Shown: positions 8,726 to 16,770, numbered from the stretch's first letter. The stretch is 50,210 bases of DNA from Patescibacteria group bacterium UBA5187 (GCA_002413065.1 DHWH01000015.1:100326-150535); one strand, 5' to 3'. Made by a program: numbers and translations. The notes: generated by a model from the sequence alone, not told the origin.

Positions 8726-8753
8726 ATAGTACCAGTTCTGATGTTAATGTCAA
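8726..8753 (-). promoter_or_regulatory. Strong promoter of the 8479-8719 small RNA
   Basis: Minus strand: TTGACA (8753-8748), 16-nt spacer, TACTAT (8731-8726). Predicted start is near 8719, with no start codon or ribosome-binding site following. Confidence 0.7.
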
Positions 8754-8799
8754 GTGCCCGAGAACGGGGTACGCGCTTGCTCGTTGAACTCCCGAGTCA

Positions 8800-9408
8800 C
8801 TAAAAATTGATTCCTGTAAAAAGTTTAAAAATGGGAAATATTATCGGAGAAATGACCTGCCACAGAAAGAAAACGACAATGAGTATGAACATCGGTGCAT
8901 ATGTTTCCATGAGTATCCTCATGCGGCCATATTGCTGTGGCAACCAGGCGAACAAAAGTTTTGATCCATCCAAGGGCGGAATAGGAATGAGGTTAAAAAC
9001 CGCCAAAACGATATTGATAAGCACTATATATGAGGCAACCTCTATGAAAGGCGTCATTGTACTTTGACCGGCTGCCACAAAACGGATGATCGTTCCGAAA
9101 ATAAGAGCGAGGACAATATTCGACAGCGGACCGGCTATAGCAATTAAAAACTCGCCTTGGCGCTTGTTCTTCAAATTATATGGATTGTATATAACCGGTT
9201 TCGCCCATCCAAAAGTAAAACCGAAGAGTGATGTAATGAGAGGGACAATGATGGACCCGACCGGATCGATATGCGCGATTGGATTCAGGGTCAGCCTTCC
9301 CTGCATTCGGGCTGTGGGATCTCCCAATAGGTCAGCCATATAGCCATGAGATACTTCATGGATAATCACGGAAAATATAAGGATGACTATGGATATGACG
9401 GTTATCAT
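8800..9408 (-). CDS. Site-2 protease family (peptidase M50) membrane metalloprotease
   Basis: 202 residues, almost entirely transmembrane. The zinc site IIHEVSHGYMAD (HExxH, about residues 17-21) is in the first membrane helix. The third ligand region NLIPIPPLDGSKLL (NPxPxxxLDG-type, Asp about residue 147) is in a later helix. These define intramembrane proteases of the S2P/M50 family, here the short form without a PDZ domain, often seen in bacteria as a rhomboid-like housekeeping protease. Substrates are unknown. It is divergent from rpmB at 77 nt and lies upstream of the small RNA and rpsL on the same strand. Confidence 0.9.
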   Translation of the reverse strand: MITVISIVILIFSVIIHEVSHGYMADLLGDPTARMQGRLTLNPIAHIDPVGSIIVPLITSLFGFTFGWAKPVIYNPYNLKNKRQGEFLIAIAGPLSNIVLALIFGTIIRFVAAGQSTMTPFIEVASYIVLINIVLAVFNLIPIPPLDGSKLLFAWLPQQYGRMRILMETYAPMFILIVVFFLWQVISPIIFPIFKLFTGINF

Positions 9409-9485
9409 GATATGTATGACGTAACCCCAGAGAAAAACTTGAAGTTTGTATATCCATATGTTAGCATATGTTTCTCATTAATTTT

Positions 9486-9731
9486 ATGGCTAAAGTCTGT
9501 GCAATAACTAAAAGAGGTTCCATCATGGGCGGTCGCTACTCGAACCGTACTCGTGCAACGCAGTTCAATCCCTGCGGCAATATTCGCAAATACCCGAACC
9601 TCCAGAAAAAGAGAATCTACGTCCCTGAATTGAAAAAAACAATCATTTTGAATATATCAACCCGCGCACTCCGTACTATCCAGAAGAATGGCGCATACAG
9701 CACTCTTAAGAAAGCTGGCGTTATAAAATAA
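9486..9731 (+). CDS. rpmB: 50S ribosomal protein L28
   Basis: 81 residues from MAKVCAITKRG; an earlier in-frame ATG at 9468 would add six non-homologous residues. The family pattern is clear: C-x-I-T-x-R/K-R-G-x-x-x-G near the start, then SNRTRATQFNPCGNIRKYPN and a C-terminal ISTRALRTIQKNG helix. L28 is a basic protein of the large subunit near the exit-tunnel side. It stands alone on the plus strand between the site-2 protease and the ComEC-type gene. Confidence 0.93.
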   Translation: MAKVCAITKRGSIMGGRYSNRTRATQFNPCGNIRKYPNLQKKRIYVPELKKTIILNISTRALRTIQKNGAYSTLKKAGVIK

Positions 9732-9752
9732 GTTTGGCTTAATCCAAAATAA

Positions 9753-10679
9753 TTAAGGCCTTCGGGCTTTTTTTATTTGTACGGTTGCACCATCCGAAGT
9801 GATCTTTACCGTCCCGGATTCTTTCAGATTGAATTTCCTATCTTCAGAAAGATACGCGAACGGATCTGGAATTATCTTCTTTTTTGTTCCTTCCCTGTCC
9901 AAGGTTTTTGAATACACGAGATATGCCGGTGATATTTTTTTAATAAGCTCTGGAGATACATTCGCAGGCAGTGCGCTGTGCGAAACGATCAAGACATCCG
10001 CTTGATCTACACCCGAAGAAGTTAGAGACCCCGTTGATGGTGGAGACGTCAGGAATTTCTGTACTTTATTTGATGCATTTCCCAGAAATACAATGGAGGT
10101 TGCGCCGAACGATACATTAAATAAAATTTCCGGCGCACTGGCTTTTGAATAAGTAAATTGTTTGGCGGGAACGGGAAAAAGTGGCCGCAATGATGTTTTT
10201 TGGTCAAGTGCAACGCTGTCGCCGGCCGAAAGCTCGCTCGTATGGATGCCTTCCCTGCTCAATGTATCGAGAAACGTGGAATAGATCTGATCGGTGGAAC
10301 TGGAAATACCAAGCGTTTGAAGTATCTGGCCTGGAATATATGCCTCGCCTATTTGGTATCTTTCCAAAACATCTATAAGTCCGGATATATTTTTACCCTC
10401 GGCATTCGTCGCTATGACAGAATCGATACGCCTGGAATAAAAAGGTAAAATGCCTGTGATTTCACGAATGATGTTTGAGTTGGAACCTCCATCGATAAGA
10501 ATCCGTTTGTCTTCGGGAGTCCGGACGAACATCGAACGTCCGCTTGGAAGAGAAAAAACATATACTTCGAGAATGGGCGGCCGATGCTCCTCGCGCCACG
10601 CATACACACCGATGCCTGTGACGGCCAAAGCTGCCGATGTAGCAATAATGACCGGTTTTGAAATACTTTTCATAGTCAT
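9753..10679 (-). CDS. ComEC C-terminal-like metallo-beta-lactamase-fold protein with degenerate metal site
   Basis: 308 residues: a transmembrane or signal anchor (about 8-27), then the metallo-beta-lactamase-like domain that forms the C-terminal part of ComEC elsewhere. Family landmarks are EVYVFSLPSGRSMFVRTPEDKRILIDGG and, later, DVLIVSHSALPANVSPELI. In active members the sequence after the LIDGG strand is T-H-x-H-x-D-H-x-x-G. Here it is TNAEGKNISGL, so all His and Asp metal ligands are lost. It is probably not a nuclease but may retain a structural role in DNA uptake. The membrane-channel half is a separate gene at 11851-13251, and both genes have matching promoters. TAGAAT lies 6 nt before the ATG at 10679, suggesting a leaderless message. 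Confidence 0.75.
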   Translation of the reverse strand: MTMKSISKPVIIATSAALAVTGIGVYAWREEHRPPILEVYVFSLPSGRSMFVRTPEDKRILIDGGSNSNIIREITGILPFYSRRIDSVIATNAEGKNISGLIDVLERYQIGEAYIPGQILQTLGISSSTDQIYSTFLDTLSREGIHTSELSAGDSVALDQKTSLRPLFPVPAKQFTYSKASAPEILFNVSFGATSIVFLGNASNKVQKFLTSPPSTGSLTSSGVDQADVLIVSHSALPANVSPELIKKISPAYLVYSKTLDREGTKKKIIPDPFAYLSEDRKFNLKESGTVKITSDGATVQIKKARRP

Positions 10680-10685
10680 GCCGTC

Positions 10686-10755
10686 ATTCTATATGCCTGA
10701 GATAAAATCCTGATAAATTAAAGTTAAATTCCGGATAAAAAAAGGTTAAAATTCG
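10686..10755 (-). promoter_or_regulatory. Promoter with tandem 22-bp repeats upstream of the MBL-like comEC part
   Basis: A -10 box TAGAAT (10691-10686), a 9-nt gap, then an 11-nt partial unit (10701-10711) and two 22-bp units (10712-10733, 10734-10755) of a GATAAA-rich, GTTAAA-containing sequence. The same layout, with the same gap, precedes comEC at 13260-13329. The outermost unit also overlaps the -35 of sodA on the other strand. Confidence 0.6.
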
Positions 10756-10774
10756 ATGTGAGGTGCGCTATACT
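10746..10774 (+). promoter_or_regulatory. Promoter of sodA
   Basis: TTAAAA (10746-10751), 17-nt spacer, TATACT (10769-10774). Its -35 lies within the third 22-bp repeat unit of the divergent comEC-type promoter, so the same regulator might affect both. Confidence 0.5.
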
Positions 10775-10853
10775 GTATGGCAACGGCACAGCATGCACAG
10801 CGTACGCATATGATCGCTTTTTAATGTCATTTACAAATAACTAAACACCCATT

Positions 10854-11450
10854 ATGAAACAATTCACCGCAAAAACATTTTCAATACCGGAACTCAAAGG
10901 CATTTCCGCAAAAAATATCGAGGAGCACATGAAGCTGTACCAAGGATATGTAAAACACGCGAACCTCATTCTTGGGAAAATCGAGGAATTGAAAGGTGAT
11001 GCAGAAAAAAATGCCTATGCCTTGGGCGAAATCAACCGCCGATTCGGGTTTGAATACAACGGCATGCGCAACCACGAAGTATATTTCGCCTCACTTGAGG
11101 GAGGAGCAAAAGGACTAACCGACGGAAGCCTCTTGAAGCAAATGATCACTGAAAATTGGGGTTCTTTCGAAGCGTGGCTAGCGGAATTTAAATCAATTGC
11201 GATGACCCGCGGAATCGGATGGGCCATGCTGTATTATGATCGCAAAGACAATCGACTTTTGAATGCCTGGATAGACGAACAGCACTTGGGTCAACTGCAG
11301 GATTGCGCTCTTATTCTTGGCTTGGATATGTGGGAACATTCATATGTCGCCGACTATCAGCCATCGGGCAAAAAAACGTACATTGAAGATTTCTTTGCAA
11401 ATATAAATTGGAATGTATTAGAGGAAAATGTTACGAAGGTGCAAAAGTAA
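10854..11450 (+). CDS. sodA: Superoxide dismutase, Fe/Mn family
   Basis: 198 residues. Converts superoxide to hydrogen peroxide and oxygen. Metal ligands visible are the His in ISAKNIEEHMK (about residue 25), the His in GMRNHEVYF (about 78), and Asp and His in DMWEHSY (about 162-166). Relative to the E. coli enzymes one residue is missing right after the first ligand helix His, and the gateway Tyr (QGYV) is kept. Gly occupies the position of the Fe-type Gln69 and a Gln lies in the WIDEQH strand, which by family rules favours Mn or a cambialistic enzyme; that is inference. It stands alone on the plus strand between the two comEC parts. Confidence 0.92.
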   Translation: MKQFTAKTFSIPELKGISAKNIEEHMKLYQGYVKHANLILGKIEELKGDAEKNAYALGEINRRFGFEYNGMRNHEVYFASLEGGAKGLTDGSLLKQMITENWGSFEAWLAEFKSIAMTRGIGWAMLYYDRKDNRLLNAWIDEQHLGQLQDCALILGLDMWEHSYVADYQPSGKKTYIEDFFANINWNVLEENVTKVQK

Positions 11451-11490
11451 CAGCTCGACTGAGTCCTATTCAGGAATCCGAAAGAACAAA

Positions 11491-11511
11491 TAAAAAACAT
11501 CCCGAGGGATG
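11491..11511 (-). terminator. Terminator after the small gene at 11548-11808
   Basis: Minus strand: CATCC and GGATG around a 4-nt loop (a sixth C-G pair is possible), followed by six T. It closes the comEC and small-gene unit and faces the end of sodA. Confidence 0.75.
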
Positions 11512-11547
11512 CTGTCGTGTTCGCATGTATTCACAAGAGACTTGTAC

Positions 11548-11808
11548 CTAATCGAGTCCGAAAGACTCGGCCAAAATGAGTGCGTGGTATTTCGGTAAAA
11601 AGCGCTCAGCCCGGCGGCGTTGAAACCAAGTTGGCACAATATTCGGACGTCGCCCTTCAAAGACGATGTGGACTTTTCCAAAGCCTCTCTGAGAGAAGAG
11701 CCTGCTGAGTCTTGTGCGTCCGAATGAATACCGGTCGAAACGACAAGGTTTGGGTGAATTTGCAAGAAGCTCCAAAGCTTTCTCGCGAGATAAAATTTTG
11801 GTTGGCAT
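11548..11808 (-). CDS. Small basic protein of unknown function downstream of comEC
   Basis: 86 residues from the ATG at 11808 (MPTKILSREKALELL); an earlier start at 11829 adds seven residues. It is rich in Arg and Phe (FDRYSFGRTRLSRLFSQRGFG, then TWFQRRRAERFLPKYHALILAESFG) with an N-terminal helix like a winged-helix first helix. It follows comEC by 42 nt on the same strand and is closed by a terminator, so it may be co-expressed with the DNA-uptake channel. A nucleic-acid-binding role fits the charge but is only a guess. I do not recognise the family. Confidence 0.55.
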   Translation of the reverse strand: MPTKILSREKALELLANSPKPCRFDRYSFGRTRLSRLFSQRGFGKVHIVFEGRRPNIVPTWFQRRRAERFLPKYHALILAESFGLD

Positions 11809-11850
11809 ATCTGAACATAAAACTAGCATGAATAGAATATGGGGACAATC

Positions 11851-13251
11851 TCATTTAAGTTCAGGTTTTTTGCTCTTTAACGTAAGTACGGCATACATTA
11901 CTGCAAACGCCACATAAAATCCGACTACCCACCAGCCGGAAAAAGCCGGAATATGAACGGACGCAAACGAAAAAAGTGCGAAATGCTGAACCATAAAAAG
12001 TTCGTAAGATAAAAGCAGGTGAGTAACCCATCCGAGCACATACGCGAGAGGTAGCCAGATCATGCCAGCCATTCCTGTAAGAAAAACGAAAAGCATGGTT
12101 GCGGGAATAAGCGGCAGAACAAGGATATTTACGACCATGCCAATGATCGAAAGTTGACCCATCATGTACAGAATGTAAGGAGAAACGAATATCTGTGTAG
12201 CGATAGTCGAAGCGACGATACCCCGCATGCCGAATTTTTCAGGAATATACCTCAAACGTTTTTCAATGGGGCTGGCCAATAAAATAAGTCCGAGTGTCGC
12301 AAGAAAAGAAAGCTGGAATGACGGATCATGCAAAAGAATCATCGGATTTTGAATGATCATAACAAGAGCAGCGAAGATAAGTGCCCGCATCACGCTATAG
12401 TCACGGCGAATAAGGTCAGCCGAAAGGGCTATCCCCGCCATGAAACATGAGCGCACAACCGTCGCTCCTCCGCCGACAAGAATACCGAAAAGCATGATGC
12501 CGATACCGCCAACACTGATTCCCCAGACACGCGGCAAAAATGAAAGTATACGGCGCATCGCATCTCCCACGACCGTAATGTTGTATCCGGATAAAACTAC
12601 TATATGAATGAGACCTACCGTACGGAAATCATCCAGCAGATCTTTGCCCAAAGCGGCCTTCTCGCCTACGACCAGTCCGGCTGCCAAAGCGGCATGAGGT
12701 TCTCCAAGTGTTTTCTCCAGAGCAGTCACAAATTTTCCTTTCAGAGAAAATAAAGCGGAAAATATCCTATCCCGAATGCCCCGGAAAAATGATCGAGAAT
12801 CTTTTGTATCTGTTATGGCATCTCTTTTACCAGCGGCCGATTCCACGACCGCGCTTTTCATTTCATAAAAAATGTCATCCTTCGCCAAATATCCCTTATA
12901 ATCGAACGAACGATCACTTCCGCTATCAAAATTGGCCGGACGCAACAATTTTCCTGTAAATGTCACGTGATCATTGTATTGAAACCGCGGATAGAGCTTT
13001 GTTTTGAGACGGATGCGAAAATCCGGGGTGCACCTTTCGCCATTGTCCTGAATATGAAGTTCTGCGGCCTTCAAAACGAATACTTGGCCGGATTCTTTGC
13101 GCTCAGGTTCCTCAACTATGTAACCTATACCTCGCACATGCTGACCGACACAGCCAGAAAGATCCGGCATTTGCACGGCAAATGATTGCCACACACGAAA
13201 AAGTGCAGCCGCGATGAATAAGCTCCAAAAAATAACAATGCTCCTTTTCAT
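11851..13251 (-). CDS. comEC: ComEC/Rec2-type DNA uptake channel, membrane part only
   Basis: 466 residues. ComEC carries single-stranded DNA across the inner membrane during natural transformation. An N-terminal membrane segment and a soluble DUF4131/OB-like region (about 20-165, with GIGYIVEEPER and YNDHVTFTGKL) precede the polytopic Competence domain (about 190-455). Its hallmark stretches HIVVLSGYNITVVG, GGGATVVRSCFMAG and HDPSFQLSFLATLGLIL are present. The protein ends with a short basic tail (LKSKKPELK), so the C-terminal metallo-beta-lactamase-like domain of full-length ComEC is absent. A separate gene at 9753-10679 encodes a degenerate version. A TACAAT box lies 8 nt before the ATG, with tandem 22-bp repeats upstream. 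Confidence 0.9.
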   Translation of the reverse strand: MKRSIVIFWSLFIAAALFRVWQSFAVQMPDLSGCVGQHVRGIGYIVEEPERKESGQVFVLKAAELHIQDNGERCTPDFRIRLKTKLYPRFQYNDHVTFTGKLLRPANFDSGSDRSFDYKGYLAKDDIFYEMKSAVVESAAGKRDAITDTKDSRSFFRGIRDRIFSALFSLKGKFVTALEKTLGEPHAALAAGLVVGEKAALGKDLLDDFRTVGLIHIVVLSGYNITVVGDAMRRILSFLPRVWGISVGGIGIMLFGILVGGGATVVRSCFMAGIALSADLIRRDYSVMRALIFAALVMIIQNPMILLHDPSFQLSFLATLGLILLASPIEKRLRYIPEKFGMRGIVASTIATQIFVSPYILYMMGQLSIIGMVVNILVLPLIPATMLFVFLTGMAGMIWLPLAYVLGWVTHLLLSYELFMVQHFALFSFASVHIPAFSGWWVVGFYVAFAVMYAVLTLKSKKPELK

Positions 13252-13259
13252 ACGAAGTC

Positions 13260-13329
13260 ATTGTACGAACACAAGATAAATTCCAGATAAAATAAAGTTA
13301 AAATCCGGATAAAGAAAAGGTAAAATCTT
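13260..13329 (-). promoter_or_regulatory. Promoter with tandem 22-bp repeats upstream of comEC
   Basis: TACAAT (13265-13260), a 9-nt gap, an 11-nt partial unit (13275-13285), then 22-bp units at 13286-13307 and 13308-13329. Unit order, lengths and gap match those at 10686-10755. No good -35 hexamer exists, so an activator bound to the repeats is likely (inference). Confidence 0.6.
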
Positions 13330-13358
13330 ATCGAGCGACACCCCTATTTCTGCACGCT

Positions 13359-14114
13359 CTACACAGTTCCAAACTCATCGATGATTCTGACCTGGTCTTC
13401 GATATTCAATGCTTTTTTGTAACGGGCACCTTTGGCGCCTTTTACTCGTTTTTCGCATTCTGCCCACGAGTGGTGGACTTCGATGACTCCTCCGACTGAA
13501 CTGATATAGGAATACGCTTTGGCTTTCGAGTGGGACGATGAAGATTTTTTTGCCGCAGCTTTCTCGCTGTCATGCGAGATGTCCATGATATTCGGCAGAT
13601 CATAACCGGAAAGAGGGCCGCTATAAAGTTTAATTTCCATTCCATCGGCAAAAGCGGTTGCAATATGGTCACATCGTTCATTGCCGAGAATGCCCACATG
13701 GCCTCCGACGTATTTCCATACAACCGTTCGAGATTCGATGGCATCGGCAAGCTTTGTCCATAAATCTTTATTCAAAACATCATTTTTAGTTTTGGTTTTC
13801 CAATCATTGCGTTTCCAACCATGAATCCATTTCGTAATTCCGTTGATCACATAGGATGAATCCGTAAAAACGCTCGCTTCGCTATTTTGGGGCGTATGAG
13901 AAAGTCCCTGAATTGCCGCCATGAGTTCCATTCTATTATTTGTAGTTGGATTTTCACTACCGCCAAGTTCAGTGATATAGGGTTCACTTTTTTTATGTGC
14001 AGCCGTGCCACCTTCACTTTTCACTTTGGAATTTTCATTTTGGACTACGACACTGCCCCAGCCACCCGGACCAGGGTTGCCTCGAGACGAGCCGTCGGTA
14101 AAAATAGTTATCAT
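13359..14114 (-). CDS. rnhA: Ribonuclease HI with C-terminal hybrid-binding (viroplasmin-like) domain
   Basis: 251 residues from MITIFTDGS (ATG at 14114); an upstream start gives a 32-residue non-homologous extension. It cleaves RNA in RNA-DNA hybrids. The catalytic carboxylates are in FTDGSS, NRMELMA, FTDSSY and GNERCDHIA. The catalytic domain spans about 1-165. After a Ser/Lys-rich linker (about 185-200) comes a C-terminal segment with W-x-E-C-x-x-x-V-K-G-x-x-G-A-x-Y-K, the pattern of the caulimovirus viroplasmin/RNase H1 hybrid-binding domain, normally found at the N-terminus. The catalytic domain also has an insert between its first strands (about 25-45). TACTAT 6 nt before the ATG suggests leaderless transcription. 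Confidence 0.88.
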   Translation of the reverse strand: MITIFTDGSSRGNPGPGGWGSVVVQNENSKVKSEGGTAAHKKSEPYITELGGSENPTTNNRMELMAAIQGLSHTPQNSEASVFTDSSYVINGITKWIHGWKRNDWKTKTKNDVLNKDLWTKLADAIESRTVVWKYVGGHVGILGNERCDHIATAFADGMEIKLYSGPLSGYDLPNIMDISHDSEKAAAKKSSSSHSKAKAYSYISSVGGVIEVHHSWAECEKRVKGAKGARYKKALNIEDQVRIIDEFGTV

Positions 14115-14143
14115 GCGAGTATAGTAGCACAAGAAAATTGAGT

Positions 14144-14182
14144 ATAAAAAATGCCTAGCGCAGAAATTTCCTGCACTAGGCA
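14144..14182 (-). terminator. Strong terminator after the DUF5069 gene
   Basis: Minus strand: TGCCTAG-GCAG pairs with CTGC-CTAGGCA (one mismatch in the stem), then TTTTTT. It isolates the GC-rich DUF5069 gene from rnhA. Confidence 0.85.
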
Positions 14183-14210
14183 CCGAATCGGAACCGACGG
14201 CGGCGAACAA

Positions 14211-14654
14211 TTATTTCAATTCGGCGGCGTAGAATGCCTGGCGGTCCTCGATCTCGTTGAGAGTGACCGCATCGCGCGGCGCATTGGCGTCATCGGGGAT
14301 TCCGGCCTCGGCCAAAATTGCTTGGCGAGTGGCATCATCGTGATTGTAGCCAATAATCCGGCCATTGAGCGTATCAACCGAGCCTTTGTCGAGTTTGACG
14401 CCGGGTTGTTTGGCGATCCACGCTTCAAACTGCGGATAGGTCGGCCGGTCAGTCTTGATGTAATTAATGGCCGCGGTACGATCGAAGCCGAGGCCGCTGA
14501 TGACAAAATCATCAAAGCCTTGGCCGGCACCTGGATAACCGGCGGCCAACTTTCCTTGGGCTTCAAGGGAGAGTTTTTGCCACAAGCGCGGCACTTGCAG
14601 GACGCCATTCTGGCCTGGAATTCGCGAACTAATTAATGGTACAAACGTTTGCAT
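14211..14654 (-). CDS. DUF5069-like protein, GC-rich and probably acquired
   Basis: 147 residues. The segment PRLWQKLSLEAQGKLAAGYP, then GFDDFVISGLGFDR and PTYPQFEAWI, fits my memory of DUF5069 proteins (chloroplast/bacterial family of unknown function with a conserved PRLWxKxxLxAxGxLxxGY region). Base composition by eye is near 60% GC, against about 45% around it, and its codons are correspondingly GC-ended. It has its own strong terminator. Two other frames are open across it, which is a by-product of the high GC. The composition argues for relatively recent transfer. Function unknown. Confidence 0.65.
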   Translation of the reverse strand: MQTFVPLISSRIPGQNGVLQVPRLWQKLSLEAQGKLAAGYPGAGQGFDDFVISGLGFDRTAAINYIKTDRPTYPQFEAWIAKQPGVKLDKGSVDTLNGRIIGYNHDDATRQAILAEAGIPDDANAPRDAVTLNEIEDRQAFYAAELK

Positions 14655-14757
14655 AACTTTATTTTTCTTTTGGAACTGTATTACATTTCTGATACTCTCT
14701 TAATTCATAGAGGGGAGCATCAGTCTGCCACATCTCACAGGGGATCTGCGAGAATAC

Positions 14758-14823
14758 TTGTGACAGCAGGTAAAAGTTCAATCTTCCTGATCAGGCTAAT
14801 CAAACCCTTGCATGCTGTCACAA
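14758..14823. repeat. 11-bp inverted repeat enclosing a CCTGATCAGG palindrome
   Basis: TTGTGACAGCA (14758-14768) and TGCTGTCACAA (14813-14823) are perfect inverted copies 44 nt apart. The rest of the 14655-14891 gap shows no gene. It could be a structured RNA, a recombination remnant from arrival of the DUF5069 gene, or a regulatory cruciform. Confidence 0.5.
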
Positions 14824-14891
14824 ATTGTTCCTAAGTAAGCTCATGACAAAAAACGAGACTTTTCAGAAACTAACATGTTGCGCTGTATTTG

Positions 14892-16628
14892 TCAAAAAAT
14901 AACTTCCACAACCCGCAATCTTAATTCCGCCTTATTTCTATACATGGATTTTTCGATAGAAGCGATCAGGTCTAGAGGCTTATCAGCTTTAGCTACCTTG
15001 GCCCAGTCGCTCGTCGCGCCGAAAAATGAGATTGCCGAAATTTTATCGCCATTACTCTTTTTAAAGACCAGCTCCATATGATCGCGTGTTTTCCCGAATT
15101 TTCTAACTGCCGACGGTGAAACATTTCGAAAAAGGAAGAGGGTTTTTGGATTACCAACGCCGAATGGCGCAAGTTTATTTACGTCTTCATGAAGCGCAGA
15201 ATCAACGGCATCGATAGAAAGCTCGGCGTCGATCATGTTATCCTCGGCATCTTTCCCGGACGCCCCGCCTTCCTGCCTTTTTTCATTCTCCACCTTCCCC
15301 GCCGCTTCATTCAATCTCTGCTCCAAAAAATGTATCTGTTCATCGGTAACTTCAAATCCTCCCGAATGATGATGCCCTCCGAATTGGAAAAACATGCCGG
15401 TTGGCACCGCGCGCATCAATTGGACAACGCTCGAAGTTCCCTCCGAACGGCATGAACCCTTTATGACATTGTCTCCGGCGCGGCCCCACAAAAATACTGG
15501 CCGGTTGAATTCTTCGGCGCAGGAATTTGCAGCCAAACCCAGAAGCGAGGGCCTCCACAGAGGATTACCGAGCACGATAACATTGGGAATTGAAGTTCCA
15601 TGCCTCTCGCGAACCGTTTTTTTCACTTCTTTGACGAGAGAAGCGACAATTCCCTTTCGTTCATTGTTGATGGCATCAAGATGTTCTGCATACCTGTATG
15701 CATCCGTATCAGTATCGGCTGCAAGCAACCGGAACGCATCCATCGGCACACCCATTCGCGAAGCGGCATTTATTCGCGGCGTGATCATGAATGCAATGTC
15801 ATCTTCGGTCAGATGTCTTTGGGACATCTTGAGCTTGTGGAATAATTGCATCAATCCTTTGCGCGGACTTTTTCGAAGTACAGCCAAACCATAATGAGCG
15901 AAAATCCGATTTTCTCCCGTTAACGGCACCATGTCCGACATCGTAGCTATTCCCACCAAGTCCAGCAGCCATTTTTCAATTCCCTCTTTGAGGCCAAACC
16001 GATTTTTCTTCAGCACGGCCTGAATTAATTTGTATGCCACTCCCGATCCGCACAAATTTTTATCCGGATACAGACAGTCCGCTTGCCTATGATCGATAAT
16101 CGCAAATGCCGGAGGCAATTCCGCCGGAGGTTCGTGGTGGTCTGTCACGATCACATCAATGCCCAGCTCTTTTGCGCGTGCAATAGGCTTTACATCCGTA
16201 ATTCCGCAATCAATTGTAATAAGCAATCGCACTCCTTCCGCAGCGAGCTTTTCGACGGCTTCGATATGCACGCCAAAACCTTCATTGTGGCGATGAGGAA
16301 TGTAAATAATATAATTCGCGTAACCGATCCTTTTCAAAAAATCATTGAACAATGCCGCGCCCGGAATACCATCTGCATCATAATCGGAGTAAATGACTAT
16401 TTTTTCATTCCGCTGTATGGCGCGAATGATGCGCTCGGCGGATTTTTCCGCATCTTTGAGGAGAAATGGATCATGAGTCCCCGTGTCATATGCCGGCGCG
16501 ATAAATTGTTCAGCGGACTGCATAGTGATCAACCCGCGATGAAATAAAATGTGCGCGAGAACATCCGAATACGCCGAAAGATCACTTCGTTCAGTTAGCG
16601 TTAGCGCACGTCTGATGCTGTAGGCCAT
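14892..16628 (-). CDS. recJ: Single-stranded-DNA-specific exonuclease RecJ
   Basis: 578 residues, normal length. RecJ is a 5'-3' ssDNA exonuclease used in recombination and mismatch repair, with two Mn ions held by DHH-family motifs. Visible motifs are YSDYDADGIPGA (about 80-91), TIDCGITD (about 138-145), VTDHHEPP (about 161-168) and RINAASRMG, then the DHHA1 signature GGHHHSGGFEV (about 420-430). The C-terminal OB-like region follows. A TATACT box lies 7 nt before the ATG at 16628, suggesting a leaderless message. It stands as a single gene. Confidence 0.96.
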   Translation of the reverse strand: MAYSIRRALTLTERSDLSAYSDVLAHILFHRGLITMQSAEQFIAPAYDTGTHDPFLLKDAEKSAERIIRAIQRNEKIVIYSDYDADGIPGAALFNDFLKRIGYANYIIYIPHRHNEGFGVHIEAVEKLAAEGVRLLITIDCGITDVKPIARAKELGIDVIVTDHHEPPAELPPAFAIIDHRQADCLYPDKNLCGSGVAYKLIQAVLKKNRFGLKEGIEKWLLDLVGIATMSDMVPLTGENRIFAHYGLAVLRKSPRKGLMQLFHKLKMSQRHLTEDDIAFMITPRINAASRMGVPMDAFRLLAADTDTDAYRYAEHLDAINNERKGIVASLVKEVKKTVRERHGTSIPNVIVLGNPLWRPSLLGLAANSCAEEFNRPVFLWGRAGDNVIKGSCRSEGTSSVVQLMRAVPTGMFFQFGGHHHSGGFEVTDEQIHFLEQRLNEAAGKVENEKRQEGGASGKDAEDNMIDAELSIDAVDSALHEDVNKLAPFGVGNPKTLFLFRNVSPSAVRKFGKTRDHMELVFKKSNGDKISAISFFGATSDWAKVAKADKPLDLIASIEKSMYRNKAELRLRVVEVIF

Positions 16629-16770
16629 TCCGGAAAGTATAGCAGATGCGAAACATTAAATACGCCGGGGTTATGGCTCATCAAGTGAGTTCAAGAAACT
16701 TGCATAGAAAATTGAATCTGCGTGACCACCTATTGACATAATACCAATCAGATGTAATGATTTATTCAGA

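Noticed and set aside
14151..14636. Plus-strand ORF of 161 codons over the DUF5069 gene
   Set aside because: High GC opens several frames; only the minus-strand frame gives a family-like protein and a matching terminator.
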